Source: an uncultured Anaerolineae bacterium (lineage in GTDB: Bacteria > Chloroflexota > Anaerolineae > Anaerolineales > Villigracilaceae). From it: a DNA stretch of 64,000 nucleotides. The stretch covers positions 248,001 through 312,000 of the forward strand of contig CAIQVH010000031.1 of NCBI GenBank assembly GCA_903875215.1, given 5' to 3'. The notes beneath the pieces are model-generated. The model saw nothing but the letters and a program-made list of their open reading frames with translations, was not told the origin of the DNA and ran no database searches. Of this stretch, positions 17,539-26,622 are shown in pieces; the stretch's first letter is position 1; each line of letters begins with the position of its first letter. A program made the position numbers and the translations under genes.

Positions 17539-19956
17539 CATATCAGATTCCCGATCATTTTGCTGGGATTGAGCACTTTCCTGGGCGCGTGCAATCTGCC
17601 CGCCGCTGCTCTCCCGACTGCCACAGTGACACCCAGGCCTGCGGCCACTGCCACGCTGACGCTGGTTCCAACCGCCACCTGGACGCCGCTGCCCACGCCG
17701 ACGCCGCTCCCGGTGGCGCGCATTGGCACTGCGGCCAACGCGCTTTTCAATGGAGATTATTCCTCCGCGCGACAGGAATACGAGGTTGCTCTGGGCGGCA
17801 GTGCCGAAGATGCCATCCGCCGCGAAGCGCTTTGGGGCCTCGCCCGCGCCGATTTTGAAGCGGAGGAATATCCCGCCGCCCTGGAGCAATTGCGCCAGCT
17901 GCTGCAGACCTATCCGGGCAGTGAAGAATCCGTCAAGGCGGTTTTTCTGCAGGGTGAAACCCTGTTCCAGTTGGGGCGCTATAGCGAGGCGGCCGCGGCT
18001 TATCAGGAGTATCTGGCGGCCCGCCCGGGCCTGCTCGATGCATATATCCAGGAACGGCGTGGCGATTGTTTTCTCACTCTCCCCGATTATTCTGCAGCTT
18101 TGGCAGCCTACCAGGCCGCGCTGGTGGCTCCCGGGCAGGTCGATGCGCTTAATATTCGGCTAAAGATCGCCAACACCACCTTTGGCGCTGGCGAATATGA
18201 TCTGGCACTGGGATTGTATGACGAAATCTTTGCTGCCAGCGATAATGACTATCTCAGGGCGCAGATGGATTTTTTGGCTGGCCGCGCACTGATTGCGCTC
18301 AACCGACATGAGGAAGGTTATCTGCGCTGGCAGCATGCCGTCGAAAATTACCCGCTGGCTTACGATTCCTACTCTGCGCTGGTCGGGCTGGTGGATGCCA
18401 ACCAACCGGTGGATGATTATCACCGCGGGCTGGTGGATTACTTCGCCGGCCAATATGGTGTCGCGCTGGCGTCATTTGACCGTTATATCGAAAAGAATCC
18501 TGACCATGATGGCAGCGCTTTGCATTATAAAGCCCTGACTTTACGCGAGATGGGCGAAACTCAAAAAGCGGTCGAGGCCTGGACAGCGCTGATAGAGAAG
18601 TATCCGGATAGTCGCTTTTGGGCCAGTTCCTGGGATGAACGCGCCTACACCCAGTGGGCATATCTGGATCAATTCGACGTGGCCGCCGCTGGCCTGGAGC
18701 AGTTTTCACGCGAAGCCTCGGCCTCGGAATTTGCCCTGCCTTATCTGCTCGATGCTGCCCGCATCCGGGAACGCGGCGGCCAATTGGAGCAGGCCGCCAG
18801 TCTGTGGGAATCGCTTCCCAATAAATTTCCCACAGATACGCGGATGGGAGATGCGCTTTTTCAGGCCGGGCTGCTGCGCTTCCGTCTGAAACAATACCCC
18901 GCTGCCCGGCAGGATTTCCAGAATGTTTTGCAGTTGGCTGCAGAACCCTGGGAGCGTGCCCGCGCCTTATTGTGGGTGGGAAAAACTTATCAGGTGGCCG
19001 GAGACCTGGAAAATGCCCGCACGGCCTGGCGCGAGTCTCAGGCCATTGACCTGACCGATTATTACAGCCTGCGCGCCCGGGACCTGCTTGAAGGCCGCGC
19101 TCCTTTTGCTGCACCGCCCAGCTTGAACCTGGCGGTTGATCTGGCTGCCGAGCGCCGCGATGCAGAAGCCTGGCTGCGAGTCCGCTTTAGCCTGCCGCCA
19201 GAAACTGACCTGAGCAATATCGGCGCCCTGGGAGTTGATCCGCGCCTGCAACGCGGCACTGAATTCTGGCAGATGGGCCTCTACGACCAGGCGCGTATCG
19301 AGTTTGAAGACCTGCGCGCCAGCGTCAAGGATAATGCCGCCGACTCATTTCGACTGGGAAATTACCTGCTTGACCTGGGCGCTTATCGCTCGGCGATATT
19401 TTCCCTGCGGGAAGTGCTGACCCTGGCCGGGCTGGATGATCACTCAGCCAGCCTGAATGCGCCTGCCTATTTCAAACATGTGCGCTACGGTTTTTACTAT
19501 GCCGATCTGATCTGGCCGGCAGCCGCCGAAAACGCCATCGACCCGCTCCTGGTTACCAGCATTATCCGCCAGGAAAGCCTGTTTGAAGGTTTTGTGCGCT
19601 CCGAAGCTGGCGCGCGCGGCCTGATGCAAATCATCCCCGCCACCGGTGAAAGCCTTGCCACGCAAATTGGCTGGCCGGCCAAATACACTGCGGATGATCT
19701 CTACAGCCCGGCGGTCAGCATTCGATTTGGAAGTTATTATTTCGCCGCCAATCGCCGCTACCTGGGCGAGGATACCAGCGCCGCCCTGGCTGCATACAAT
19801 GGCGGGCCGGGCAATGCTGCCATCTGGCAGAGCCTCGCCAACGGCGACAGCGATCTGTTCCTGGAAGTGATCCGGTATGCCGAAACCCGGGATTACATCC
19901 GTCATATTTACGAAATCTATGCCATCTACCGGGGAATTTACAGCCCGGTGCAGTGA
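17536..19956 (+). CDS. Lytic transglycosylase lipoprotein with tetratricopeptide repeats (Slt70-like)
   Basis: An 806-residue murein transglycosylase. Residues 1-18 form a signal peptide with lipobox LGAC (Cys19). A Pro/Thr-rich linker with repeated TPTP-like units (about residues 27-58) follows, then roughly 550 residues of TPR-type helical repeats. The C-terminal SLT domain has the catalytic Glu in IRQESLFEG, GLMQIIPATGES and AAYNGGPGNA. The layout matches Slt70: a helical ring plus catalytic domain. It is probably anchored outside the membrane for wall turnover, possibly serving secretion or division. Confidence 0.92.
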   Translation: MHIRFPIILLGLSTFLGACNLPAAALPTATVTPRPAATATLTLVPTATWTPLPTPTPLPVARIGTAANALFNGDYSSARQEYEVALGGSAEDAIRREALWGLARADFEAEEYPAALEQLRQLLQTYPGSEESVKAVFLQGETLFQLGRYSEAAAAYQEYLAARPGLLDAYIQERRGDCFLTLPDYSAALAAYQAALVAPGQVDALNIRLKIANTTFGAGEYDLALGLYDEIFAASDNDYLRAQMDFLAGRALIALNRHEEGYLRWQHAVENYPLAYDSYSALVGLVDANQPVDDYHRGLVDYFAGQYGVALASFDRYIEKNPDHDGSALHYKALTLREMGETQKAVEAWTALIEKYPDSRFWASSWDERAYTQWAYLDQFDVAAAGLEQFSREASASEFALPYLLDAARIRERGGQLEQAASLWESLPNKFPTDTRMGDALFQAGLLRFRLKQYPAARQDFQNVLQLAAEPWERARALLWVGKTYQVAGDLENARTAWRESQAIDLTDYYSLRARDLLEGRAPFAAPPSLNLAVDLAAERRDAEAWLRVRFSLPPETDLSNIGALGVDPRLQRGTEFWQMGLYDQARIEFEDLRASVKDNAADSFRLGNYLLDLGAYRSAIFSLREVLTLAGLDDHSASLNAPAYFKHVRYGFYYADLIWPAAAENAIDPLLVTSIIRQESLFEGFVRSEAGARGLMQIIPATGESLATQIGWPAKYTADDLYSPAVSIRFGSYYFAANRRYLGEDTSAALAAYNGGPGNAAIWQSLANGDSDLFLEVIRYAETRDYIRHIYEIYAIYRGIYSPVQ

Positions 19957-19970
19957 AACTGCCGGATAGG

Positions 19971-20016
19971 AAAAAGCCCCGCTCCAGCTGGCACGCTGAA
20001 GCGGGGCTTTTCTTTT
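19971..20016. terminator. Bidirectional terminator between convergent genes
   Basis: AAAAAGCCCCGCT and AGCGGGGCTTTT pair, with an inner CAG/CTG stem, and are flanked by A-run and T-run. It separates the transglycosylase gene from the F420 island. Confidence 0.85.
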
Positions 20017-20030
20017 CTCTAAATGAATGG

Positions 20031-21026
20031 CTAAGCCTGGGCGAAGGTGTCGATCAGCAGCTTGACATTCCCACCCACCGGGTACAGGATCGGGCAGGTG
20101 CAGCCGCGCTTGTTGTATTCTTCCACTTTGGCGCGCGCCTCTGCCGGAGTGCCGGAGGCAGTAATTTTGTGAACCAGTTCGTCAGGAACCAGGTGCTTGG
20201 CCTTGTTGATCTGTTCCTTGGTGGCCGGCCAGCCCAGAATGGACTGGATTTCATGCACCACTTCGTCCGAAACGCCGCTGGCTTTGGCGATGTGCGGCTG
20301 CTGGGCCATGTACTGGCACAACAACATCTTGCTGGTTTCAATCGCCTTGTCGTGGTCTTCATCCACCGAGCAGACGATTAACTGCGGGCGGTCGATTTCA
20401 GCCAGGGTGCGGCCGGCTTTTTTCGCGCCTTTTTCCAGCAGTTCGAGCGCTTTGTCGTTGTATTCCGGGGCCACGCAGTAATTCAGCACCGCGCCGTCGG
20501 CCACTTCACCGGTCAATTCCATCATCATGTCGCCGGTTGCGCCGATCATGATCGGCACGTTGCGCGGTTCGCGACGGCCATGCACCACGTCCAGCTCGAT
20601 CCCGTCCACATGCAAGAATTCACCGTGGAAGGTGACCCTTTCCATGTTCAGCAGGCGGCGCATGATCAGCACGGTTTCCTTCATGGCGGTCAGGGGTTTG
20701 CGGCGGTCAATGCCGACATTCTTGGCCAGCGGGTCCCACCATGCGCCGATGCCGCAGATGATGCGTCCGGGCGCCAGGTCGTCCAGCGTCAGATAGGTGG
20801 CGGCGAGCAGACCGATGTTACGCGTCCAGTTGTTGATCACGCCTGACCCGACCTTGATCTTGTCGGTGACGGCGGCATACGCAGCCATCGGCACGATCGC
20901 GTCACGCACCAGGCGACTCTCTGCCTGCCAGACGGCCTCGAAGCCCTTTGCTTCCGCGTAGCGGACGTAATCCAGTCCGTCGCGCAGGTCATGTGAATCT
21001 TGCAAATAAAGTGCAACACGAGCCAT
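20031..21026 (-). CDS. LLM-class F420-dependent oxidoreductase (Mer-like)
   Basis: A 331-residue luciferase-like TIM-barrel protein of the F420-dependent group. [29 protein letters not shown] and [14 protein letters not shown] match the F420-binding region of methylenetetrahydromethanopterin reductase-like enzymes, including the cis-peptide area after the third strand. The native substrate is not evident; a methylene-tetrahydrofolate/methanopterin role is possible but unproven. AAGGAGAAA precedes ATG 21026. It is the last gene of a run starting at cofD and cofC, so cofactor supply and use are linked. Confidence 0.85.
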   Translation of the reverse strand: MARVALYLQDSHDLRDGLDYVRYAEAKGFEAVWQAESRLVRDAIVPMAAYAAVTDKIKVGSGVINNWTRNIGLLAATYLTLDDLAPGRIICGIGAWWDPLAKNVGIDRRKPLTAMKETVLIMRRLLNMERVTFHGEFLHVDGIELDVVHGRREPRNVPIMIGATGDMMMELTGEVADGAVLNYCVAPEYNDKALELLEKGAKKAGRTLAEIDRPQLIVCSVDEDHDKAIETSKMLLCQYMAQQPHIAKASGVSDEVVHEIQSILGWPATKEQINKAKHLVPDELVHKITASGTPAEARAKVEEYNKRGCTCPILYPVGGNVKLLIDTFAQA

Positions 21027-21037
21027 GGATTTTCTCC

Positions 21038-21646
21038 TTATGTGATTTTGTTTTCGAATGATTTCAACAGCTGTAAATCAGCTGGTGTATCCAGATCCAG
21101 GCCGATGTGCTCGTTCTGGACGATTTCCAGGCGCGCCCCGTTTTTGCGGGCCGATTCGCAGTGCAGATGAAAGGATCCTGGCCCGAAGCTGTACGGAATC
21201 AGCGCATCCAAACTCATCAACAGGGCATTGGTGCCATCCTGGTGGCGGTCAGGCGCAATCACCACGCCGGCGCCGGCGTGCAGGTGCAAAATCAGCTCCT
21301 TCAGGTCTTCCGGCGTCAGGAGCGGCAGGTCAGCCGGCAGCACCAGCACGCCGCGCTTGGCGAAGTTACGGGCGAGCAGGGTGGCGCGGGTCAGCGCGGA
21401 ATTAAGGTTCGGGTTGCCATCTTCCAGCACGGAGCGGGCGGAAAATTCATGCGCTATGGCTTGCGCAGCCGGGTCGCGGCTGACAACCAGGGTTTGGGCA
21501 ATTTCCGGGATTTTATTGAGCGTATCCAGGGTTTGTTCGAGGAATTTGCGATTCAAGACCGCCCGCTCCTCATCGCTGAGCACGCCAGACAGCCGGGATT
21601 TTCCAAGCCGTAAAGGTTTTACCGGGACGATGGCCCAAATTGTCAT
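21038..21646 (-). CDS. cofC: 2-phospho-L-lactate (or PEP) guanylyltransferase CofC
   Basis: A 202-residue nucleotidyltransferase of coenzyme F420 biosynthesis. It makes the GDP-activated three-carbon acid used by Cof[16 protein letters not shown] is the nucleotide-binding start, [14 protein letters not shown] the metal-binding strand, and [13 protein letters not shown] plus FGPGSFHLH complete the family pattern. Bacterial enzymes may use phosphoenolpyruvate instead of phospholactate; sequence alone does not settle this. The ATG overlaps the cofD stop (ATGA). Confidence 0.93.
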   Translation of the reverse strand: MTIWAIVPVKPLRLGKSRLSGVLSDEERAVLNRKFLEQTLDTLNKIPEIAQTLVVSRDPAAQAIAHEFSARSVLEDGNPNLNSALTRATLLARNFAKRGVLVLPADLPLLTPEDLKELILHLHAGAGVVIAPDRHQDGTNALLMSLDALIPYSFGPGSFHLHCESARKNGARLEIVQNEHIGLDLDTPADLQLLKSFENKIT

Positions 21647-22593
21647 ACAAATCTCTCAACAAAGTTTAACACATCTTTGGCCAAACGCTCGCGATCTTCG
21701 GCAGATTTCATCAAGGTATTTTGGATGGAAGGCTGAATTCCCAGCGCCCGGACTTCTTCGGCCAGGTTGGCATCGACCGCATCGATCACAAATCCAGCCA
21801 GCAGCCCGGCGTAATGCTGCGCGACCGCTGTTGCGGAGGGTGTGATACCCAGCTCTGCATACATTTTCGCGGCCGGGCCTTTGACCGTTGCTCCGCCAAT
21901 GATCGGGCTGACGGCAACGATCGGAAACCGGCGCCAGGAGCCGTCCTGCGGCAGGATCTGCAGGATGGGATCGATGCTGACCCAGGGATTTGACGGGCAG
22001 ATGATCAGCGCATCGGCCTGTTGGAGGGCGGCCAGCACGCCGGGTGCGGGCGTCGCACTGTCAGCGCCCGCAAAACGAAAGCCGGTCACTTGCGGTTGGC
22101 ATTGTTTGTGGACGAAATATTCCTGAAAGGCCAATTCACCAAATTCCACGGTTTGCACCATGGTCGCCAGCGGGGTATCGCTCATCGGCAGGATGAGCGG
22201 TTCGACGCCCCAGCGCTGGCAAAAATCGCGGGTAATGGTCGAGAGCGGCTCTCCAGCTTTTAACCGGCGGGTACGTTCCAGGTGGGTGGCGAGGTCTTTG
22301 TCTCCCAGCCGGAACCAGCTTTCAGCGCCGAGACGTTCCATTTGCTGGAAAACCTGCCAGCTTTCCTCCCGGCGACCCCACCCGGTTTCGGGGTTGGCCA
22401 ACCCGGCCAGAGTGTAGCAAACGGTATCCAGGTCGGGGGAGATGTTCAGACCCCAGTGGATGAAATCATCGCCCGTGTTGACGATAATGGTCAGGTTTTC
22501 GGGCGGCAGGCAGCGCGCCAGTCCATCGGCCAGTTTTGCGCCGCCGACTCCGCCTGCGAGAGCGACTATTTTCAGGTGAGTTTTGGTGGTCAA
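21643..22593 (-). CDS. cofD: 2-phospho-L-lactate transferase CofD
   Basis: About 316 residues. It transfers the activated lactyl (or enolpyruvyl) phosphate to the deazaflavin FO. The N-terminal [58 protein letters not shown] and [14 protein letters not shown] are family hallmarks. No ATG lies near the conserved start; TTG at 22593 is the most likely initiator. The longer frame to 22764 would overrun the nitroreductase gene. cofC overlaps its end. Confidence 0.93.
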   Translation of the reverse strand: MTTKTHLKIVALAGGVGGAKLADGLARCLPPENLTIIVNTGDDFIHWGLNISPDLDTVCYTLAGLANPETGWGRREESWQVFQQMERLGAESWFRLGDKDLATHLERTRRLKAGEPLSTITRDFCQRWGVEPLILPMSDTPLATMVQTVEFGELAFQEYFVHKQCQPQVTGFRFAGADSATPAPGVLAALQQADALIICPSNPWVSIDPILQILPQDGSWRRFPIVAVSPIIGGATVKGPAAKMYAELGITPSATAVAQHYAGLLAGFVIDAVDANLAEEVRALGIQPSIQNTLMKSAEDRERLAKDVLNFVERFV

Positions 22594-22610
22594 GTGACAG
22601 GTTCCAGAAG

Positions 22611-23204
22611 TTAAAAGTTGAGACTGAGAACTTGCAGTGGTTTCAGGTTTTTCGGTTTTGGCTGCTCTGCGGGGCGGCCAAGGAAGATCATGCCCTGTGG
22701 TTGCCAGGTGGGGGGCAGCTGCAGGGCATGGCTGGTTTCTGCCTGGGCGTAGAGCGGCCAGCAAATCCAGTTTGCGCCCAGCCCGTGGGCCTGGGCGGCG
22801 AGCATAAGCTGAAGGCCGGCCATCGCTACTGATTGGATGCCCATCAAATCTTCCTCACTGGTGGGGATGCGTACCGCTTCAGTATCCCGGCAAAGCAGGA
22901 TGATCTGGGGCGCTTCGGCGATGCGACGCAGAGAGCGTTCCACCCGGCTGAGGATATCGGTTTCGGGGATATTCTCTGCCTGCATATCCAGCCGCATCTG
23001 GTTGGTCAGCGCCTGCCCGAGCGCTGATCTGGCGGAATTGCTTTCGACCTGCGCAAAGCGCCAGGGTTGCAGGCCGTGCGCGGATGGGGCAAAAGTGGCG
23101 GTTTCGAGAATTTCACGCAAGAGCCCGGCTGGCAGCGGGTCGTTGGAAAATTTTCGAATCGAGCGGCGTGCGCGCAGGAATTCAATGGCATCAGTGCTGG
23201 TCAA
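22611..23204 (-). CDS. Nitroreductase-family protein resembling the FbiB C-terminal domain
   Basis: About 197 residues, an FMN-binding nitroreductase fold. RARRSIRKFSNDPLPAGLLREIL opens the domain and TFAPSAHGLQPWRFAQV is the FMN loop. In actinobacteria a similar domain is fused to the F420 glutamate ligase (FbiB) and reduces dehydro-F420. Here it is a separate gene between cofD and a PPOX enzyme, with cofE nearby, so the same job is a reasonable inference. A TTG at 23204 (14-bp overlap with the upstream gene, GGCGGA before it) is the likely start. Confidence 0.8.
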   Translation of the reverse strand: MTSTDAIEFLRARRSIRKFSNDPLPAGLLREILETATFAPSAHGLQPWRFAQVESNSARSALGQALTNQMRLDMQAENIPETDILSRVERSLRRIAEAPQIILLCRDTEAVRIPTSEEDLMGIQSVAMAGLQLMLAAQAHGLGANWICWPLYAQAETSHALQLPPTWQPQGMIFLGRPAEQPKPKNLKPLQVLSLNF

Positions 23205-23583
23205 AGTGTTCCGCCCTGATTTTGTAGAGCACGCGCGTCTGACCCGGTTGGGAGTCCCAGGGTTTGGCGGTGTATTTGATGGCCAGGGCGTTGATGTGTT
23301 CATTGGCGCCCTGGGTTGTGCGTTCGATCACCCGTCCGCGGATTTGCAGGTAGCGAAACGGCTCCTGCGGCTTCATAATAACCAGTGCAACCTGAGGGCG
23401 GGCGCTCATGTTGCGATCTTTTGTGCGGCCTGCGCTGGTGTTGATCAAAATATGCTCGCTGTCGGTGTTGAACCACACCGGCGTAACCTGTGGGGAACCA
23501 TCGGGCATGGTGGTTGCGAGGAATAAGTAAGCCTGGGCTTCATTCGTCAATAGATCGATAAATTTCGTGGGGAAGTTGTTCAT
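23191..23583 (-). CDS. PPOX-class F420-dependent oxidoreductase
   Basis: A 130-residue split-barrel protein of the pyridoxamine-phosphate-oxidase-like superfamily. ATTMPDGSPQVTPVWFNTD, INTSAGRTKDRNM and YLQIRGRVIERTTQGA are typical of the small F420-binding (Rv1155-like) group. GGAGGGATC precedes ATG 23583. Its substrate is unknown; members reduce diverse compounds or bind deazaflavin for other uses. Location inside the F420 gene run supports F420 rather than FMN. Confidence 0.85.
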   Translation of the reverse strand: MNNFPTKFIDLLTNEAQAYLFLATTMPDGSPQVTPVWFNTDSEHILINTSAGRTKDRNMSARPQVALVIMKPQEPFRYLQIRGRVIERTTQGANEHINALAIKYTAKPWDSQPGQTRVLYKIRAEHFDQH

Positions 23584-23743
23584 GATCCCTCCGGTTTGGG
23601 GATATAGAAACAGGACTGCTGCTAAAAGTGAAAAGCGAGAAGGTCGCTATGGAATAAAGATGCGCGTAACCAGTATATCACTCTGGATTTTTCAGAAAAT
23701 TTCGGCTGAAAACAAATTCTATTTCACCGTTTCATCTTCAGGG

Positions 23744-24514
23744 TTACCGAAACATGTCCTGATCTTTGGGGCGCAGGAGCTCGCGCATGGAGCTTTCGCG
23801 TGGCGGGTAGGGGAATCCGCGCACATGGACCACCGGCGTTCCTTCAGCGGCCTGGCCCATTAGCAGCGATGCGGCGGCGGCAAGTTCATCGGCCACGCCC
23901 ACCACGGTGATTTGCAGGGTGTACCCGAAAAGGTCTTTCCAGCCGCGTTCATCGACCAGACCTGGCAGGCCGCTCAGGCCGATTGCCACACCCACTGTGC
24001 CAAGGCGCCAGGCGCGCCCGTGCGAATCGATGATCATCACGCCCAGATTCACCCCGCAGGCGGCTTCCAGCTGTTTTCGCAGCTCGGCAGCTGATTGGTC
24101 GGGGTTTTCCGGGAGGAGCAGCACCCAGTCTTCGGCCTGGGTGCCATCTCCGGGTACGTTGGAATGGTCGATGCCGGCATTGGCACAGACAAAGCCCAGG
24201 CGGTGTTCAACAATGGCAGTGCCGGTGCGCATCCGCAAGATCTCGTTGCTTTCACGCAGCAGTAATTCGGCCAGCCGGGGATCTTTGCCGGTTTTTTCGG
24301 CGACCTGGCGGGCGGCGGGGGAGGGCTCGACAGTGGCGAGGTTTACCAGCCGGTTTTCGGCTTTGCTGATGATTTTTTGCGCCAGCACCAGGATGTCACC
24401 CTCTTGCAGGCTGATTTTTGCCTGTTTGAGCGAGGACAGAATTAGCCCGGCGAGATTATCGCCGGGTTGGATGAGGGGGAAATCTGGCAGGGCGGTCAGA
24501 GTAAGCGTGTTCAA
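23744..24514 (-). CDS. cofE: Coenzyme F420-0:L-glutamate ligase CofE
   Basis: A 256-residue GTP-dependent ligase that adds glutamate(s) to F420-0. TALPDFPLIQPGDNLAGLIL, ILVLAQKIISKAENRLVNL, FVCANAGIDHSNVPG and MIIDSHGRAWRLGTVGVAIG are diagnostic. It is the stand-alone type, unlike the FbiB fusion, which fits the separate nitroreductase gene at 22611. Its end is 160 bases before the PPOX gene; npdG-like 24529-25194 lies immediately upstream. Confidence 0.95.
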   Translation of the reverse strand: MNTLTLTALPDFPLIQPGDNLAGLILSSLKQAKISLQEGDILVLAQKIISKAENRLVNLATVEPSPAARQVAEKTGKDPRLAELLLRESNEILRMRTGTAIVEHRLGFVCANAGIDHSNVPGDGTQAEDWVLLLPENPDQSAAELRKQLEAACGVNLGVMIIDSHGRAWRLGTVGVAIGLSGLPGLVDERGWKDLFGYTLQITVVGVADELAAAASLLMGQAAEGTPVVHVRGFPYPPRESSMRELLRPKDQDMFR

Positions 24515-24528
24515 TGGATGCAGAGTGG

Positions 24529-25194
24529 TTATTTCAACCCGGTAATTTTGATGCCGGCGTGGGTGGAGCCGTATTGTTTATTCATATAAATCAGGACGGA
24601 GGTCAGGCCTTCGACGACGACGGAGTTTTCGATCGGGCCGGCGTCCCACCCGGTCAGCCCGGCGGCGGTGACCAGCTGGATGACGGTTTCACGGGCGGCT
24701 TTGCTGCTGCCGGTGACCAGTACATCACAGGGGACGGTTTCGTCGTGGATGAGATGTTCAAAGGAGATATTCTGGAAGGCATCTACCACTTCGACTCCGG
24801 GGCCGAGGATTTCGACCGCTTCTTGGGCGGCGGAACCGGCTGGGGGCATTTGTACTTTGGTCACTTTTGGCGGCACGAGAGGCACGGTGACATCGACCAG
24901 GATTTTTCCTTGCAAGGCCTCTTTGAGTGCCAGCAGGGTGTCTTTGTGGGCGGAATAAGGCACGGTTAGCACGGCCAGCCCGGCTTTTTGGGCGGCTTCC
25001 AGGTTGTCCAGGCCGAGGACGGTTGCCTTGCCATTCAGCATTTCGGTTACTTCTGCCGCGGCGGTCTGCGCTTTTTCAGCAACACGCGAGCCGATGATGA
25101 CCTGGTAGCCGGCCCTGGCCCAGCGATACGCCAGTCCTTTGCCTTCCTTGCCGGTTCCGCCGAGGACGGCGATGGTGAGTGATATCTCTGACAT
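24529..25194 (-). CDS. npdG: F420H2:NADP+ oxidoreductase (NADPH-dependent F420 reductase)
   Basis: A 221-residue Rossmann protein that exchanges hydride between F420 and NADP. IAVLGGTGKEGKGLAYRWARAGYQVIIGSR is the NADP-binding start (GSR for the 2'-phosphate), followed by LTVPYSAHKDTL, DVTVPLVPPKV and VVDAFQNISFEHL. It is first in the F420 run on the minus strand and supplies reduced F420 to the LLM and PPOX enzymes downstream. Confidence 0.92.
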   Translation of the reverse strand: MSEISLTIAVLGGTGKEGKGLAYRWARAGYQVIIGSRVAEKAQTAAAEVTEMLNGKATVLGLDNLEAAQKAGLAVLTVPYSAHKDTLLALKEALQGKILVDVTVPLVPPKVTKVQMPPAGSAAQEAVEILGPGVEVVDAFQNISFEHLIHDETVPCDVLVTGSSKAARETVIQLVTAAGLTGWDAGPIENSVVVEGLTSVLIYMNKQYGSTHAGIKITGLK

Positions 25195-25241
25195 GATTCT
25201 CCTTGGAGTGGTTGTAAAGTTTTTTCTGGTTCAAATATGTT

Positions 25242-26579
25242 TCAGAATTTATCCTGGTAGCGCCGCCAGGTTTGGGCGGCCAGTTCGCGGCTTTTGGCGG
25301 TAATTTCTTTTTCGTCGAGGGTTTGCAGCTCGCGGTCTTTCATCAGCACCTGGCCGTTGACTATGGTGGTGGTGACCATGCTGTCGCGGAAGCCAAACAG
25401 GATGTGCCAGGGTAGGTTGCCTTCGGTCATGGGTGTGGGCGGGTTGTAATCTACAAATATCAGGTCGGCAACCTGGCCGATGGCGATTTTTCCAATGGGG
25501 GTGCCAAAGAAGTGACTGGCCTGGGCGGCGTTATTATAAATGGCCATTTCGACAACGGTGTAGCCGCCCATGCGGCGTGGGTCGCCGTGATGGCTTTTGT
25601 GGAGCAGGTATGCGGTTTTCCATTCTTCCCACATGGCGTTGGAAAATCCGTCATTGCCGAGACAGACCGGGATGCCCATCTCGAGATATTTCTCAACCGG
25701 GGCGACGCCGACGGCGTTGTTCATGTTGGAGCGTGGTTGGTGCGTGACCCAGGTGGCGGTGTTGCGCAGAATTTCCTGCTCGGCTTCGTCGAGATGGACG
25801 CAATGGGCGGCGATGCTATTTGGGCCTAGCAGGCCGTGCTTGTCGAGCCAGGCGGCAGGGCGCATTCCAGCCATTTTCTGGACGGCATGACCATCATCGC
25901 GGCTTTCGGAGAGGTGGATGTGGAAGCCTGTTCCGGCTGGGGCGGCTTCGCGGCATAGGTCCAGGGTGGGGTCTGAAAGGGTCAGGGAGGCGTGCAAGCC
26001 GAAAGTTGCGGCCAGAAGAGGGTGTTCTTCGTGTTGAAGGCGTTCGATAAAGCGTACATTTTCGCGGATACCGGCTTTCATACGTTCCGGGCCATCGCGG
26101 TCGGTGACTTCGTAGCAAAGCGCGGAGCGGACCCCGGCTTGTTCCACTGCTTCGGCGATGATATCGAGTGAGCCGACGATGGCGTTGGGGGAAGCATGAT
26201 GGTCGAATAGTGAGGTCGTACCGTGGCGGATGGCGTCGACGAGGCAGAGCAGGGCTGAGTAGCGGATATCGGCTTCGGTGAGGGATTTATCGAGCGGCCA
26301 CCATAGTTTTTCGAGGATTTCTGAAAACTGGGCTGGAGCAGCGCCAGGGATGGCCATGCCGCGCGAGAATGCGCCGTAGTAATGGGTGTGGGCGCACAGA
26401 TTTCCAGGTATGACCAACTGTCCGCGCGCGTCCAGCAGCGAGGCGTGCGGGTGGCGGGTTCTCAGTTCAGAATCCGGCCCGAGGTCGGTGATTTTTCCAT
26501 TTTCAATGAAAAGTCCCCAGCCTGGCAAAACCCGGTTGGGCTTTTCCCAGGTGACAAGTGTAGCATTGGTGATTAACAT
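25242..26579 (-). CDS. ssnA: Putative aminohydrolase SsnA-like (amidohydrolase superfamily)
   Basis: A 445-residue metal-dependent hydrolase, close to the usual SsnA length. HTHYYGAF is the first metal-binding HxH, then HIHLSESRDDG, AAHCVHLDEAE and the aspartate in CLGNDGFSNAM. The start at 26579 gives MLITNATLVTW; the longer frame to 26876 is rejected as it reads through the NACHT gene. SsnA proteins are often associated with purine or selenium-dependent molybdenum hydroxylase loci, but those genes are absent here, so the substrate stays open. Confidence 0.85.
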   Translation of the reverse strand: MLITNATLVTWEKPNRVLPGWGLFIENGKITDLGPDSELRTRHPHASLLDARGQLVIPGNLCAHTHYYGAFSRGMAIPGAAPAQFSEILEKLWWPLDKSLTEADIRYSALLCLVDAIRHGTTSLFDHHASPNAIVGSLDIIAEAVEQAGVRSALCYEVTDRDGPERMKAGIRENVRFIERLQHEEHPLLAATFGLHASLTLSDPTLDLCREAAPAGTGFHIHLSESRDDGHAVQKMAGMRPAAWLDKHGLLGPNSIAAHCVHLDEAEQEILRNTATWVTHQPRSNMNNAVGVAPVEKYLEMGIPVCLGNDGFSNAMWEEWKTAYLLHKSHHGDPRRMGGYTVVEMAIYNNAAQASHFFGTPIGKIAIGQVADLIFVDYNPPTPMTEGNLPWHILFGFRDSMVTTTIVNGQVLMKDRELQTLDEKEITAKSRELAAQTWRRYQDKF

Positions 26580-26622
26580 GGTTCCTCTTGGAAAGGTGAT
26601 GATGAATAGCAGGTGAGCTAGT

